Source: Streptomyces sp. RPT161 (GTDB taxonomy: Bacteria; Actinomycetota; Actinomycetes; Streptomycetales; Streptomycetaceae). From it: a DNA stretch of 64,000 nt. Below, one piece after another: positions 26,291 through 34,782 of the stretch. Both the position numbers and the translations under genes were made by a program. The notes under the pieces are model-generated. The model was given only the letters and a program-made list of their open reading frames with translations. It was not told the DNA's origin and did no database searches. The stretch lies in contig NZ_JAPZVN010000001.1 of assembly GCF_027533845.1 (NCBI RefSeq), positions 124,001 through 188,000 on the forward strand, read 5' to 3'. The number at the start of each line of letters is the position of its first letter. Position 1 is the first letter of the stretch.

Positions 26291-26459
26291 CTCAGCCATT
26301 GTCGCAGTCCGGCACCAGAACTCCCGCAGGGGGTCGGCTCTCGGCGGCCCGGGGGACGCCCCCTCCCCGGAAGAAACGCTCCACCTCCGCCAGGGCCCCG
26401 TCGGGCAGGCCCTAGCATCGTGGCGTCAAGCGATCTACGGACCACGGGGGACGACCCGG

Positions 26460-27263
26460 ATGAAGCTCGACTGGAACCGCCGCACCTGCGCCCGGCGCGG
26501 ACACATCACCTACGCACCGGACGAGGGCGCGCTGCGCGAGCGGCTGCGGGCGGCCACGGGGGCCGGTGAGGCCTGGCGCTGCCTGCGCTGCGGCGACTTC
26601 GCGCTGGGCGCGCCGCACGGCTCGGGCCCGGCGGACCGGGCGCCGCAGGTGCCGCGCGGGCGGGCGCTGCGGGACCTGTTCATCCTGCGGCTGCTGGCGT
26701 TCGAGCGGGTGGTGCGCGGGGTGTTCATCGTGCTGGCCGCGGCGGCGGTGTGGAAGTTCAGCAACTCCCAGACGGCGGTACGCCAGTTCTTCGAGCAGAA
26801 CCTGACCGTCTTCCGGCCGGTCGCCCAGCACTTCGGCTACGACGTCGACCACTCCCCCGTGGTCGACACGATCCGCAGGACCTTCGACTACAAGCACTCC
26901 ACGCTGGTCGTCGTGGCGGCGGCGCTGCTGACCTACGCGCTGATCGAGCTGGTCGAGGGCGTGGGGCTGTGGTTCGCCAAGCGCTGGGCGGAGTACCTGA
27001 CGGTGGTGGCCACCGCGGCGTTCCTGCCGCTGGAGATCTACGAGTTGAGCGAGAAGGTCAGCGGCCTGAAGATCGCCACCTTGCTCATCAACGTCCTCGC
27101 GGTGGTCTACATCGCCGTGGCCAAGCGGTTGTTCGGGCTGCGCGGCGGCGCCAAGGCGTTCGAGGCGGAGCGGCGCGGCGCCTCGTTGCTGGAGGTCGAG
27201 CACGCCGCCGGCGCGGAGGCCGGGCCGGGTACGGCGGGCACGCAGGGCGCGGCGATGGCTTGA
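26460..27263 (+). CDS. DUF2127 membrane protein with N-terminal zinc-ribbon-like segment
   Basis: 267 residues. The N-terminus has RRTCARRGHITYAP and WRCLRCGDF, a CxxC pair that may bind metal together with the first Cys and His. Hydrophobic helices follow at about 88-105, 155-178, 182-202 and 210-230, matching DUF2127, a family of small membrane proteins of unknown role. The ATG at 26460 has GGGGGAC 8 bases before it. The last 30 residues are polar. It is divergent from the DUF3817 operon and followed by absC. Confidence 0.75.
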   Translation: MKLDWNRRTCARRGHITYAPDEGALRERLRAATGAGEAWRCLRCGDFALGAPHGSGPADRAPQVPRGRALRDLFILRLLAFERVVRGVFIVLAAAAVWKFSNSQTAVRQFFEQNLTVFRPVAQHFGYDVDHSPVVDTIRRTFDYKHSTLVVVAAALLTYALIELVEGVGLWFAKRWAEYLTVVATAAFLPLEIYELSEKVSGLKIATLLINVLAVVYIAVAKRLFGLRGGAKAFEAERRGASLLEVEHAAGAEAGPGTAGTQGAAMA

Positions 27264-27367
27264 TCGCAGTGGTCCGGGACCGCCAGGGCGGCTTCGGATT
27301 GTGAGGAGTAGTCTGCGGACTGTAATCTCGAACAATTGTCGAAGATCACCTGCCATTACGGTATTTA

Positions 27368-27395
27368 TTCAAATTTCAACTTAAATGGGTAGACT
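27368..27395 (+). promoter_or_regulatory. Putative absC promoter, possibly leaderless
   Basis: TTCAAA (27368-27373), 16 bases, then TAGACT (27390-27395). The expected transcription start would fall about at the A of the ATG (27403), and no ribosome site is present. The surrounding 60 bases are markedly AT-rich. Confidence 0.4.
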
Positions 27396-27402
27396 GGACG
27401 CT

Positions 27403-27879
27403 ATGGAGACCGAGAACGGCGCCCGCTGGCTCAGCGACGAGGAGCAGCGCACGTGGCGCACCCACCTTGAGGTGTCGCGGCTGCTCACGTACCAGCTCGA
27501 ACGGGATCTGCAGCCATTCGGCCTGACCTACAACGACTACGAGATCCTGGTGAACCTCTCCGAGGCCGAGGACCACCAGATGCGGATGAGCGATCTGGCC
27601 CGCGCCACGCTCCAGTCCAAGAGCCGCCTGTCCCACCAGATCACCCGGATGGAGAACGCGGGGCTGGTGCGGCGGGAGAACTGCGAGTCCGACCGGCGCG
27701 GGCTGTTCGCGGTGCTCACCGACTACGGGTGGGAGACGATGAAGCGGGTCGCACCGCATCATGTCGCCGCGGTGCGGGAGCACTTCATCGACCTGCTGTC
27801 GCCGCGGGAACTGGAGTCCCTGCAGGCGGCGTTGGAGCCGGTCGCCAAGCATCTGCGCGCCACGCGCGGGCGGGCGTAG
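27403..27879 (+). CDS. absC: Zinc-responsive MarR-family regulator AbsC
   Basis: 158 residues. The first half, with HLEVSRLLTYQLERDLQPFG and NDYEILVNLSE, and the winged helix LQSKSRLSHQITRMENAGLVRRENCESDRRG match Streptomyces AbsC, a pleiotropic regulator needed for antibiotic production under low zinc and involved in zinc-uptake control. AbsC resembles streptococcal AdcR; His119, His120 and His127 near the C-terminus fit the zinc-binding helix of that family. I chose ATG 27403; ATG 27385 is an alternative. It ends in a convergent inverted repeat shared with meaB. Confidence 0.85.
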   Translation: METENGARWLSDEEQRTWRTHLEVSRLLTYQLERDLQPFGLTYNDYEILVNLSEAEDHQMRMSDLARATLQSKSRLSHQITRMENAGLVRRENCESDRRGLFAVLTDYGWETMKRVAPHHVAAVREHFIDLLSPRELESLQAALEPVAKHLRATRGRA

Positions 27880-27983
27880 GTCTTTTCCCGCCCCCCGCCC
27901 GCCTGCCCCGGCGCGCGGGCGCGCCCCACAACCGACCGCGCGCAACGGCAGGCACGGGGCGCACGGCGGGCGGGAGAAGACCT
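27878..27983. terminator. Long imperfect inverted repeat between absC and meaB
   Basis: AGGTCTTTTCCCGCC at the left (27878) mirrors GGCGGGAGAAGACCT-like sequence at the right (ending 27983), with further GC pairing inside. The outer arms overlap the stop codons of both convergent genes, so it can terminate both. Confidence 0.6.
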
Positions 27984-28941
27984 AACCGCCGTTGGTCAGG
28001 CCCTCGATCAGTTCGTCAGCCGCCGTGTAGGGGTCCGTCCCCCCGGAGACGATCCGCTCCGCCAGCGCGTCCAGCCGGCGATCTCCGTGGAGATCGCCGA
28101 TCCGCTGGCGCAGGGCCGTCACCGCGATGTGTTCGACCTCCAGGGCCGCGCGGTGGCGCCGGCGGTCGGCCAGGACGCCCCGCTCCTCCATCCAGGCGCG
28201 GTGCTTCTCCAGGGCCTCGACCACCTCGTCGATGCCCTCTCCCCGGGCCGCGACCGTCTTGACGATGGGCGGGCGCCAGTCGCCCGGGCCGCGGGCCTCG
28301 CCCAGGCCCAGCATGTGGTTCAGCTCGCGGGCCGTCGCGTCCGCGCCGTCCCGGTCGGCCTTGTTGACCACGTAGACGTCGCCGATCTCCAGGATCCCGG
28401 CCTTGGCCGCCTGGATCCCGTCGCCCATCCCCGGCGCCAGCAGCACCACCGAGGTGTCCGCCTGAGCGGCGATCTCCACCTCGGACTGGCCCACGCCGAC
28501 CGTCTCCACGAGGATCACCTCGCAGCCCGCCGCGTCCAGCACCCGGATGGCCTGCGGCGCCGCCCAGGCCAGACCGCCGAGGTGACCGCGGGTCGCCATG
28601 GACCGGATGTAGACGCCCGGGTCCGAGGCGTGCTCCGACATCCGCACCCGGTCGCCCAGCAGCGCACCGCCGGAGAACGGCGAGGACGGGTCGACCGCCA
28701 GCACGCCGACCCGCTTGCCGCGCTTGCGGTACGCGGTCACCAGTGCCGACGTCGAGGTGGACTTGCCGACACCCGGCGACCCGGTGAGCCCCACCACGTA
28801 CGCGCCGCCGGTCAGCGGTGCGAGCGCCGCCATAACCTCGCGCAGTTGCGGCGACGCCCCCTCCACCAGTGAGATCAGCCGCGCCACAGCGCGCGGCCTG
28901 CCGGCGCGCGCCTGCTCGACCAGCGTGGGGACGTCCGCCAT
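27982..28941 (-). CDS. meaB: Methylmalonyl-CoA mutase-associated GTPase MeaB
   Basis: G-protein chaperone that loads and protects adenosylcobalamin-dependent acyl-CoA mutases. 319 residues. Walker A GSPGVGKS is at 54-61, the switch segments AVDPSSPFSGGALLGDR near 84-100 and VETVGVGQSEVE near 146-157, and the base-specificity motif NKAD near 192. The C-terminal helices (about 240-319) make the dimer arm. It lies 31 bases after the thiolase gene on the same strand. With icmA at 22844 and a cobalamin adenosyltransferase at 48278, its client may be isobutyryl-CoA mutase, methylmalonyl-CoA mutase or both. Confidence 0.93.
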   Translation of the reverse strand: MADVPTLVEQARAGRPRAVARLISLVEGASPQLREVMAALAPLTGGAYVVGLTGSPGVGKSTSTSALVTAYRKRGKRVGVLAVDPSSPFSGGALLGDRVRMSEHASDPGVYIRSMATRGHLGGLAWAAPQAIRVLDAAGCEVILVETVGVGQSEVEIAAQADTSVVLLAPGMGDGIQAAKAGILEIGDVYVVNKADRDGADATARELNHMLGLGEARGPGDWRPPIVKTVAARGEGIDEVVEALEKHRAWMEERGVLADRRRHRAALEVEHIAVTALRQRIGDLHGDRRLDALAERIVSGGTDPYTAADELIEGLTNGG

Positions 28942-28972
28942 CGGTGCTCCGTTCCTGGAAGGGACTGGCCGC

Positions 28973-30172
28973 TTACTTGGCCGGTACGTGGATGATCAGC
29001 GCGTCGCCCTGACCACCGCCGCCGCACAGCGCCGCGGCGCCGGTCCCGCCGCCGCGCCGCTTGAGCTCCAGCGCGAGGTGCAGCACCAGCCGGGCACCGG
29101 ACATCCCGATCGGGTGACCCAGCGCGATGGCGCCGCCGTTGACATTCACCTTTTCGACGGAAACGCCCAGGTCCTTCATTGACTGCACGGCGACCGCCGC
29201 GAACGCCTCGTTGATCTCGATCAGATCGAGGTCGTCGACCGTCAGGCCGGCCTTGGTCAGCGCCTGGTTGATCGCGTTGGACGGCTGCGACTGCAGCGAG
29301 TTGTCCGGGCCCGCCACGTTGCCGTGCGCGCCGATCTCGGCGATCCACTCCAGGCCCAGTTCCTCCGCCTTGGCCTTGCTCATCACCACCACGGCGGCGG
29401 CGCCGTCGGAGATCTGGGAGGCCGAACCGGCGGTGATGGTGCCGTCCTTGCGGAACGCCGGGCGCAGCTTGCCCAGTGACTCGGTGGTGGTCTCCGCGCG
29501 GATGCCCTCGTCCTGGCTGAAGACCACCGGCTCGCCCTTGCGCTGCGGGATCTCCACCGGAGTTATCTCCGCCTCGAACAGGCCGTTCTTCTGCGCGGCG
29601 GCGGCCCGCTGGTGGGACAGCGCGGCGATCTCGTCCTGCTCGGCGCGGCCGATACCCAGCCGGGCGTTGTGCTTCTCGGTGGACTCGCCCATCGGGATGT
29701 TCTCCCACGGGTCGGTCAGACCGTCGTACGCCATCGCGTCCAGCATCTCGACGGCGCCGTACTTGTAGCCCTCACGGGACTTGGGCAGCAGGTGCGGCGC
29801 GTTGGTCATCGACTCCTGGCCGCCGGCGACCACCACGTCGAACTCGCCGGCGCGGATGAGCTGGTCGGCGAGCGCGATGGCGTCCAGGCCGGAGAGGCAG
29901 ACCTTGTTGATGGTGAGCGCGGGGACGCTCATCGGGATCCCGGCCTGCACCGCGGCCTGCCGGGCCGGGATCTGGCCCGCGCCGGCCTGCAGCACCTGGC
30001 CCATGATCACGTACTCGACCTGGTCGCCGCCGATGCCCGCCCGGTCCAGCGCGGCCTTGATCGCCAGGCCGCCGAGGTCCGATGCGGAGAAGCTGCGAAG
30101 GGATCCGAGGAGACGGCCCATGGGCGTCCGCGCACCGGCGACGATCACGGACGTACCTGACTGGCTGGTCAT
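28973..30172 (-). CDS. Acetyl-CoA C-acetyltransferase (thiolase)
   Basis: Condenses two acetyl-CoA to acetoacetyl-CoA, or runs in reverse in fatty-acid breakdown. 399 residues. The nucleophile Cys92 lies in KVCLSG, His353 in [10 protein letters not shown], and the second acid/base Cys383 in [15 protein letters not shown] is present as well. An ATG at 30172 has AAGGGG upstream. meaB follows 31 bases downstream, so they are likely cotranscribed. Upstream is the palindrome TTAACGAGGGTTAA and a divergent epimerase gene. A biosynthetic role is plausible since Streptomyces uses such a thiolase in the ethylmalonyl-CoA pathway; both directions are possible. Confidence 0.93.
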   Translation of the reverse strand: MTSQSGTSVIVAGARTPMGRLLGSLRSFSASDLGGLAIKAALDRAGIGGDQVEYVIMGQVLQAGAGQIPARQAAVQAGIPMSVPALTINKVCLSGLDAIALADQLIRAGEFDVVVAGGQESMTNAPHLLPKSREGYKYGAVEMLDAMAYDGLTDPWENIPMGESTEKHNARLGIGRAEQDEIAALSHQRAAAAQKNGLFEAEITPVEIPQRKGEPVVFSQDEGIRAETTTESLGKLRPAFRKDGTITAGSASQISDGAAAVVVMSKAKAEELGLEWIAEIGAHGNVAGPDNSLQSQPSNAINQALTKAGLTVDDLDLIEINEAFAAVAVQSMKDLGVSVEKVNVNGGAIALGHPIGMSGARLVLHLALELKRRGGGTGAAALCGGGGQGDALIIHVPAK

Positions 30173-30199
30173 GGCGCTGACCCCTTTGCGGATGGGGAG

Positions 30200-30213
30200 T
30201 TAACGAGGGTTAA
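30200..30213. promoter_or_regulatory. Palindrome TTAACGAGGGTTAA between thiolase and epimerase
   Basis: TTAAC and GTTAA flank GAGG, 27 bases upstream of the thiolase start. A related 14-mer, TTAACGTCCGTTCA, lies upstream of the 3-hydroxybutyryl-CoA dehydrogenase gene (45809). This suggests one repressor of acyl-CoA genes. Confidence 0.45.
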
Positions 30214-30258
30214 GGCCAATGTACTTACGGGTAGCACGCCGGTCACCGGCGATGCGGT

Positions 30259-30288
30259 GTGATCGCGCGCACGTTGCGTGATCGCGCG
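30259..30288 (+). repeat. Direct repeat GTGATCGCGCG before the epimerase gene
   Basis: GTGATCGCGCG occurs at 30259-30269 and again at 30278-30288, a 19-base period, ending 21 bases before the epimerase ATG. It may be a tandem binding site or part of the promoter. Confidence 0.35.
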
Positions 30289-30309
30289 TGCGAGCGGTGC
30301 ACTGGTGGC

Positions 30310-30750
30310 ATGCTGACGCGCATCGACCACATCGGTATCGCCTGCTTCGACCTGGACAAGACCGTCGAGTTCTACCGTGCCACGTACGGCTTCGAGGTGT
30401 TCCACACCGAGGTCAACGAGGAGCAGGGCGTCCGCGAGGCCATGTTGAAGATCAACGAGACCTCGGACGGCGGCGCCTCCTACCTCCAGTTGCTGGAGCC
30501 GACCCGCGAGGACTCCGCGGTCGGCAAGTGGCTGGCCAAGAACGGTGAGGGCGTCCACCACATCGCCTTCGGCACCGCGGACGTGGACGGGGACGCCGAT
30601 GACATCCGCCAGAAGGGCGTCCGCGTCCTCTATGATCAGCCGCGCACCGGATCCATGGGCTCCAGGATCACGTTCCTGCACCCCAAGGACTGCCACGGGG
30701 TGCTCACCGAGCTGGTGACGGCCGCCGAGGCCACCGCCGCCGATCACTGA
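30310..30750 (+). CDS. mce: Methylmalonyl-CoA epimerase
   Basis: Interconverts the 2R and 2S forms of methylmalonyl-CoA so that the mutase product can feed propionyl-CoA and polyketide metabolism. The 146-residue glyoxalase-fold protein has the metal ligands His7 (RIDHIGIA), Gln60 (YLQLLEP), His84 (VHHIAF) and Glu134 (LTELV), and the catalytic Glu near 43. The ATG at 30310 follows a GC-rich leader. It is divergent from the thiolase-meaB pair and followed by a hairpin, then scy. Confidence 0.92.
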   Translation: MLTRIDHIGIACFDLDKTVEFYRATYGFEVFHTEVNEEQGVREAMLKINETSDGGASYLQLLEPTREDSAVGKWLAKNGEGVHHIAFGTADVDGDADDIRQKGVRVLYDQPRTGSMGSRITFLHPKDCHGVLTELVTAAEATAADH

Positions 30751-30804
30751 CCGGCCGGGCACCGACCTGGTTCGCTGACCGGGAGGGTCCCGCCCCGGTA
30801 CTGT

Positions 30805-30831
30805 GTCCCCCGGGGCTGGGCGCCGGGGGAC
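30805..30831 (+). terminator. Hairpin after the epimerase gene
   Basis: GTCCCCCGG (30805-30813) pairs perfectly with CCGGGGGAC (30823-30831) around nine bases, 55 bases past the stop. No T run follows. Confidence 0.55.
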
Positions 30832-30853
30832 GGGCCCGGACTGCGGTGAAGAT

Positions 30854-30882
30854 CTGACACCATTCTCCCGAATGGCTATGTT
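30854..30882 (+). promoter_or_regulatory. scy promoter with an operator-like palindrome in its spacer
   Basis: CTGACA (30854-30859) and TATGTT (30877-30882) are 17 bases apart, a good housekeeping-type promoter. The spacer itself contains CCATTC-TCCC-GAATGG (30860-30875), a perfect 6-bp inverted repeat where a repressor would block polymerase. The start codon lies about 55 bases downstream. Confidence 0.5.
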
Positions 30883-30941
30883 CACCGGAGAGCTCACCCG
30901 GTTGGCGGGTGGGCAGTCCAGGAGACGGATGGGACCGCGGA

Positions 30942-33900
30942 GTGCGGGGCTACGACCGCTACGAGGCTGACGACCACCTCTCGCAGTTCGAGGCCGAGAT
31001 GGAGCGGCTGAGGACGGAGCGGGACAAGGCCGTCGACCACGCAGACGATCTCGGCTACCAGGTCGAGGTGCTGCGCGCCAAGCTGCACGAGGCGCGGCGT
31101 CAGCTTGCCCAGCCGCGGGCCTACGAGAACATCAGCCACCAGGCCGAGCAGCTGCTGCGCAACGCGCAGATCCAGGCCGACCAGCTGCGCGCGGACGCCG
31201 AGCGCGAGCTGCGCGAGGCGCGCGCCAACACCCAGCGGATGCTCCAGGAGCAGGCCGAGCGCCAGTCCCAGCTGGAGGCGGAGTGGCACGCCGAGGCGGT
31301 CGCCCGGCGCCGCCGCCTGGACGAGGAACTCGCCGAGCGCCGCAGCACCGTAGAGACGCACGTCAACGAAAACGTGGCGTGGGCCGAGCAGTTGCGGGCC
31401 CGCACCGAGGCGCAGGCGCGGCGGCTGATGGACGAGTCGCGCGCCGAGGCCGAGGCGGCGCTGTCCACCGCCCGCGCGGAGGCGGCCCGGCTGGCCCAAC
31501 AGGCCCGTGAACGGCTGGAGTCGGCGGCCACCGAGGCCCGTACGGAGGCCGAGGCGATCCTGCGCCGGGCCCGTACCGACGCCGAGCGGCTGCTGACCGC
31601 CGCGGGAACGCAGGCCCAGGAAGCCACCGACCACGCCGAGCAGTTGCGCACCGGGGCCCGTACCGAGGCCGAGGAGGCGCGCCGCGAGGCCGCCCAGCTG
31701 AACCAGCGGGCCGAGCAGGCGCTTGCCGAGGCGGATCGGGCGCTGCGCGAGGCACGCACCGAGGCCGAACGGCTGCGCGCCGAGGCCGAGGAGGCGGCGG
31801 CCAAGCGGCTGGCCGACGCGGAGTCGGACAACGAGCAGCGCACCCGTACCGCGCGCGCCGAGATCGCCCGACTGGTCGCCGAGGCCACCAAGGAGGCCGA
31901 GGCCCTCAAGGCCGAGGCCGAGCAACTCCGCGACGACGCACGGGCGCAGGCCGAGCGCGCGGTCGCCGAGGCGCAGGAGGCGGCCCGTTCCGCGGCGGCA
32001 GAGGAGGCCGCCGAACGGCTGGCCAAGGCCGCCCGTAGCGCCGAGGAGATCCTGGCCAAGGCGTCCCAGGACGCCGAGACCACCACCAGGTCGGCGGCCG
32101 AGGAGGCCGAACGGATCCGGCACGAGGCGAGCACCGAGGCCGAACGGCTGCGCGCCGAGGCCGAGGAGGCCGCCGAGCAGCTCAAGGGCGCGGCCAAGGA
32201 CGACACCAAGGAATACCGCGCCAAGACCGTCGAGTTGCAGGAGGAGGCCCGCCGACTGCGCGGCGAGGCCGAGCAGTTGCGCGCCGAGGCGGTCGCCGAG
32301 GGCGAGCGGATCCGCGGCGAGGCGCGGCGCGAGGCGCTCCAGCAGATCGAGGAGGCCGCCGGTACCGCCGAGGAGCTGCTCACCAAGGCACGTACCGATG
32401 CTGACGAGTTGCGTCAGGGCGCGGCCGCCGAATCCGACCGGGTACGCACCGAGGCCACCGAGCGCGCCGCGACGCTGCGCCGCCAGGCCGAGGAGTTGCT
32501 GGAGCGGGCCCGCGGCGAGGCCGAGGAGCTGCGCGCCGAGGCCGAGCAGGCGGCCGGTCAGGTCAAGGACGACGCCGAGCAGGCCGCCGCGCGGATGCGC
32601 GAGGACGCCGAGGAGGCCGCTCGCCGCCTGCACGAGGAGGCCGCCGAGGAACTCGACCGGCAGCGCGACGAGTTGCGCCGTCGGCTGGCGGCTGCCGAGG
32701 AGGCGGTGCGCGCCGCGGCCGACGATGCGGACACGCTGCGCCGCGAGGCTGCCGAGGAGGGCGAGCGGCTGCGGTCCGAAGCCGCCGAACGGGCCAGGGC
32801 GTTGACCGCCGAGGCCGAGGAGGAGGCCGAGCGGCTGCGCAACGAGGCGGCGGCGGACGCCTCCCAGGCTCGCGCCGAGGGCGAGGCGGTCGCGGTACGG
32901 CTCCGCGGTGAGGCCACCGCGGAGGCCGAGGAGCTTCGGGTCCAGGCGCGCGAGGCGGCCGACCGGCTGCGCACCGAGGCGGCGTCGGCCGCGGAGCGTA
33001 CCGAGGCCGAGGCGGCCGAGGCACTGGCGGCGGCCCGCGAGGAGGCGGCCAGGCGCCGCCGGGAGGCCGAGGAGCTGCTGGCCGACGCGCGCGCCGAGGC
33101 CGAGCAGGAGCGCGGCCAAGCCCGCGAGCAGAGCGAGGAGTTGCTGGCCGCCGCGCGCAAGCGGGTGGAGGACGCGGACGCGGAGGCCGAACGGCTGGTC
33201 GCCGAGGCCGAGCAGCGCGCCACGGAGCTGGTGGGGGCGGCCGAGCAGACCGCCCAGCAGGTGCGGGACTCGGTGGCCGGGCTGCACGAGCAGGCCGAGG
33301 AGGAGATCGCCGGGCTGCGTTCGGCGGCCGAGCACGCGGCGGAGCGGCTGCGCGAAGAGGCCCGCGAGGACGCCGACCGGATGCACGCGGAGGCCAACGC
33401 CGAGCGGGAGCGCGCCGGTTCCGACGCGGTGCGCATCCGGCGGGAGGCGAACGAGGAGGCCGAGCACGCCAAGGCGCTGGCCGAGCGGACGGTGGCCGAG
33501 GCGCTCGCCGACGCGGAGCGGATCCGCGACGAGGCCCGGGAGGACGCCAACCGCAAGCGCAGCGAAGCCGCGCAGCAGGCCGACGAGTTGGTCTCCGGCG
33601 CCGCCACCGAGGCGGAGCGGCTGCACGCCGAGGCCGAGGAGCGGGTGGCACGCGCGGAGCGGGACGCCGAGCGGATCACCATCGAGGCGGAGAAACTGCG
33701 TCAGGCGGCCGAGGAGCACGCCGAGCAGACCCGCGCCGAGACCGAGCGGCTGGCGGCCTCGGCGGCCGCCGAGGCCGAGCGCGTCGTCGACGAGGCCCGG
33801 GACGACGCCAACCGCAAGCGCAGCGAAGCCGCCCAGCAGGCGGACGAGTTGATCGGCGAGGCGACCACCGAGGCCGAGCGGGTCACCAGCGAGGCGCTGG

Positions 33901-34679
33901 AGGCGGCGGTACGCACCGCCGCCACCGCGGAGGAGCAGGCGGACGCGATGGTCGGCGCCGCCCGCGCCGAGGCGGAGCGCCTCGTCGCCGAGGCGCGGAG
34001 CGAGGCCAACGGCATCGTGGAGCGGTCCCGTGCCGACGCCGACACACTGCTGGCCGAGGCGCGCCGGGACGCCACCTCGATCCGGGAGCGGGCCGACGAG
34101 CTGCGCACCCGGGTGGAGGCCGAGGTCGAGGAGCTGCACGAGCGGGCCCGCAAGGAGTCCGCCGAGGCGATGAAGTCGGCGGGCGAGCGGGTCGACAAGC
34201 TGGTGGCCGCGGCCACCGAGCAGTTGTCCGAGGCCGAGGAGAAGGCCCGCAAGCTGGTGGCGGACGCCAAGCAGGCGGCCGAGGAGCTGTCGGCGGAGGC
34301 GAACTCCGAGGCGAGCAGGGTTCGCATCGCGGCGGTGAAGAAGGCCGAAGGACTGATCAAGGAAGCCGGCCAGAAGAAGACCGAGGCGGAGCGCAACGCC
34401 GAACGCACGATCGCCGAGGCGCGGGCCGAGGCGGAGCGTATCGTCGACGAGGGTCGTCGTGAACTCGATGTCCTCAAGCGCCGCCGCGAGGACATCAACG
34501 CGGAAATCTCCCGAGTTCAGGATGTGTTGGAGGCGCTGGAGTCGTTCGAGGGAACGTCGTCCTCAGGAGGCAAGAAGTCGGGTGACCGCAGGGACGGACC
34601 CAGCGTGGTGAAGGCAGGCGCTGGCGCCGGAGTCACTCGTTCGAGTGGCAAGCGCTCCGATGACCCGCCACTCGATTGA
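30942..34679 (+). CDS. scy: Polarity and scaffold coiled-coil protein Scy
   Basis: 1245 residues, almost wholly Glu, Ala, Arg, Gln and Leu in one very long coiled coil. Scy organises the hyphal-tip polarisome of Streptomyces with DivIVA and FilP, fixing branch sites and tip number. The N-terminus (RGYDRYEADDHLSQFEAEM) and the segment DLGYQVEVLRAKLHEARRQL are typical. The rod shows AEAERLRAEAEEAA-type units with the 51-residue periodicity described for Scy. The C-terminal 60 residues are Ser/Gly/Lys-rich. I chose GTG 30942, which matches the expected start; GTG 30909 is an in-frame alternative. filP follows 103 bases later with its own promoter. Confidence 0.92.
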   Translation: MRGYDRYEADDHLSQFEAEMERLRTERDKAVDHADDLGYQVEVLRAKLHEARRQLAQPRAYENISHQAEQLLRNAQIQADQLRADAERELREARANTQRMLQEQAERQSQLEAEWHAEAVARRRRLDEELAERRSTVETHVNENVAWAEQLRARTEAQARRLMDESRAEAEAALSTARAEAARLAQQARERLESAATEARTEAEAILRRARTDAERLLTAAGTQAQEATDHAEQLRTGARTEAEEARREAAQLNQRAEQALAEADRALREARTEAERLRAEAEEAAAKRLADAESDNEQRTRTARAEIARLVAEATKEAEALKAEAEQLRDDARAQAERAVAEAQEAARSAAAEEAAERLAKAARSAEEILAKASQDAETTTRSAAEEAERIRHEASTEAERLRAEAEEAAEQLKGAAKDDTKEYRAKTVELQEEARRLRGEAEQLRAEAVAEGERIRGEARREALQQIEEAAGTAEELLTKARTDADELRQGAAAESDRVRTEATERAATLRRQAEELLERARGEAEELRAEAEQAAGQVKDDAEQAAARMREDAEEAARRLHEEAAEELDRQRDELRRRLAAAEEAVRAAADDADTLRREAAEEGERLRSEAAERARALTAEAEEEAERLRNEAAADASQARAEGEAVAVRLRGEATAEAEELRVQAREAADRLRTEAASAAERTEAEAAEALAAAREEAARRRREAEELLADARAEAEQERGQAREQSEELLAAARKRVEDADAEAERLVAEAEQRATELVGAAEQTAQQVRDSVAGLHEQAEEEIAGLRSAAEHAAERLREEAREDADRMHAEANAERERAGSDAVRIRREANEEAEHAKALAERTVAEALADAERIRDEAREDANRKRSEAAQQADELVSGAATEAERLHAEAEERVARAERDAERITIEAEKLRQAAEEHAEQTRAETERLAASAAAEAERVVDEARDDANRKRSEAAQQADELIGEATTEAERVTSEALEAAVRTAATAEEQADAMVGAARAEAERLVAEARSEANGIVERSRADADTLLAEARRDATSIRERADELRTRVEAEVEELHERARKESAEAMKSAGERVDKLVAAATEQLSEAEEKARKLVADAKQAAEELSAEANSEASRVRIAAVKKAEGLIKEAGQKKTEAERNAERTIAEARAEAERIVDEGRRELDVLKRRREDINAEISRVQDVLEALESFEGTSSSGGKKSGDRRDGPSVVKAGAGAGVTRSSGKRSDDPPLD

Positions 34680-34735
34680 GCGCACATTTTCCAGATCCCT
34701 AGCGCAATGACTCGATGACACGCCGTTTCCACCCC

Positions 34736-34741
34736 TAGGAT
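34736..34741 (+). promoter_or_regulatory. Putative filP promoter (-10)
   Basis: TAGGAT is a perfect -10 hexamer 41 bases before the filP ATG. ATGACA at 34715-34720 is a -35 candidate at a short 15-base spacing, and TCGATG (34712-34717) at 18. This would let filP be expressed apart from scy. Confidence 0.4.
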
Positions 34742-34782
34742 TCCCCCCATCACCTCACCCGGCCTGAATTGACAGGAACCCC

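Noticed and set aside
30894-34139. Very long open frame on the minus strand opposite scy
   Set aside because: It is a codon-bias shadow: the repeated Glu/Ala/Arg codons of scy read as Leu/Gly-rich sequence on the other strand. There is no ribosome site or domain, and scy itself is a known gene.
31100-34500. Possible CRISPR or tandem-repeat array from the regular repeats in this stretch
   Set aside because: The repetition is at the amino-acid level of a coiled coil, with varied codons and no spacers; it is coding sequence of scy.
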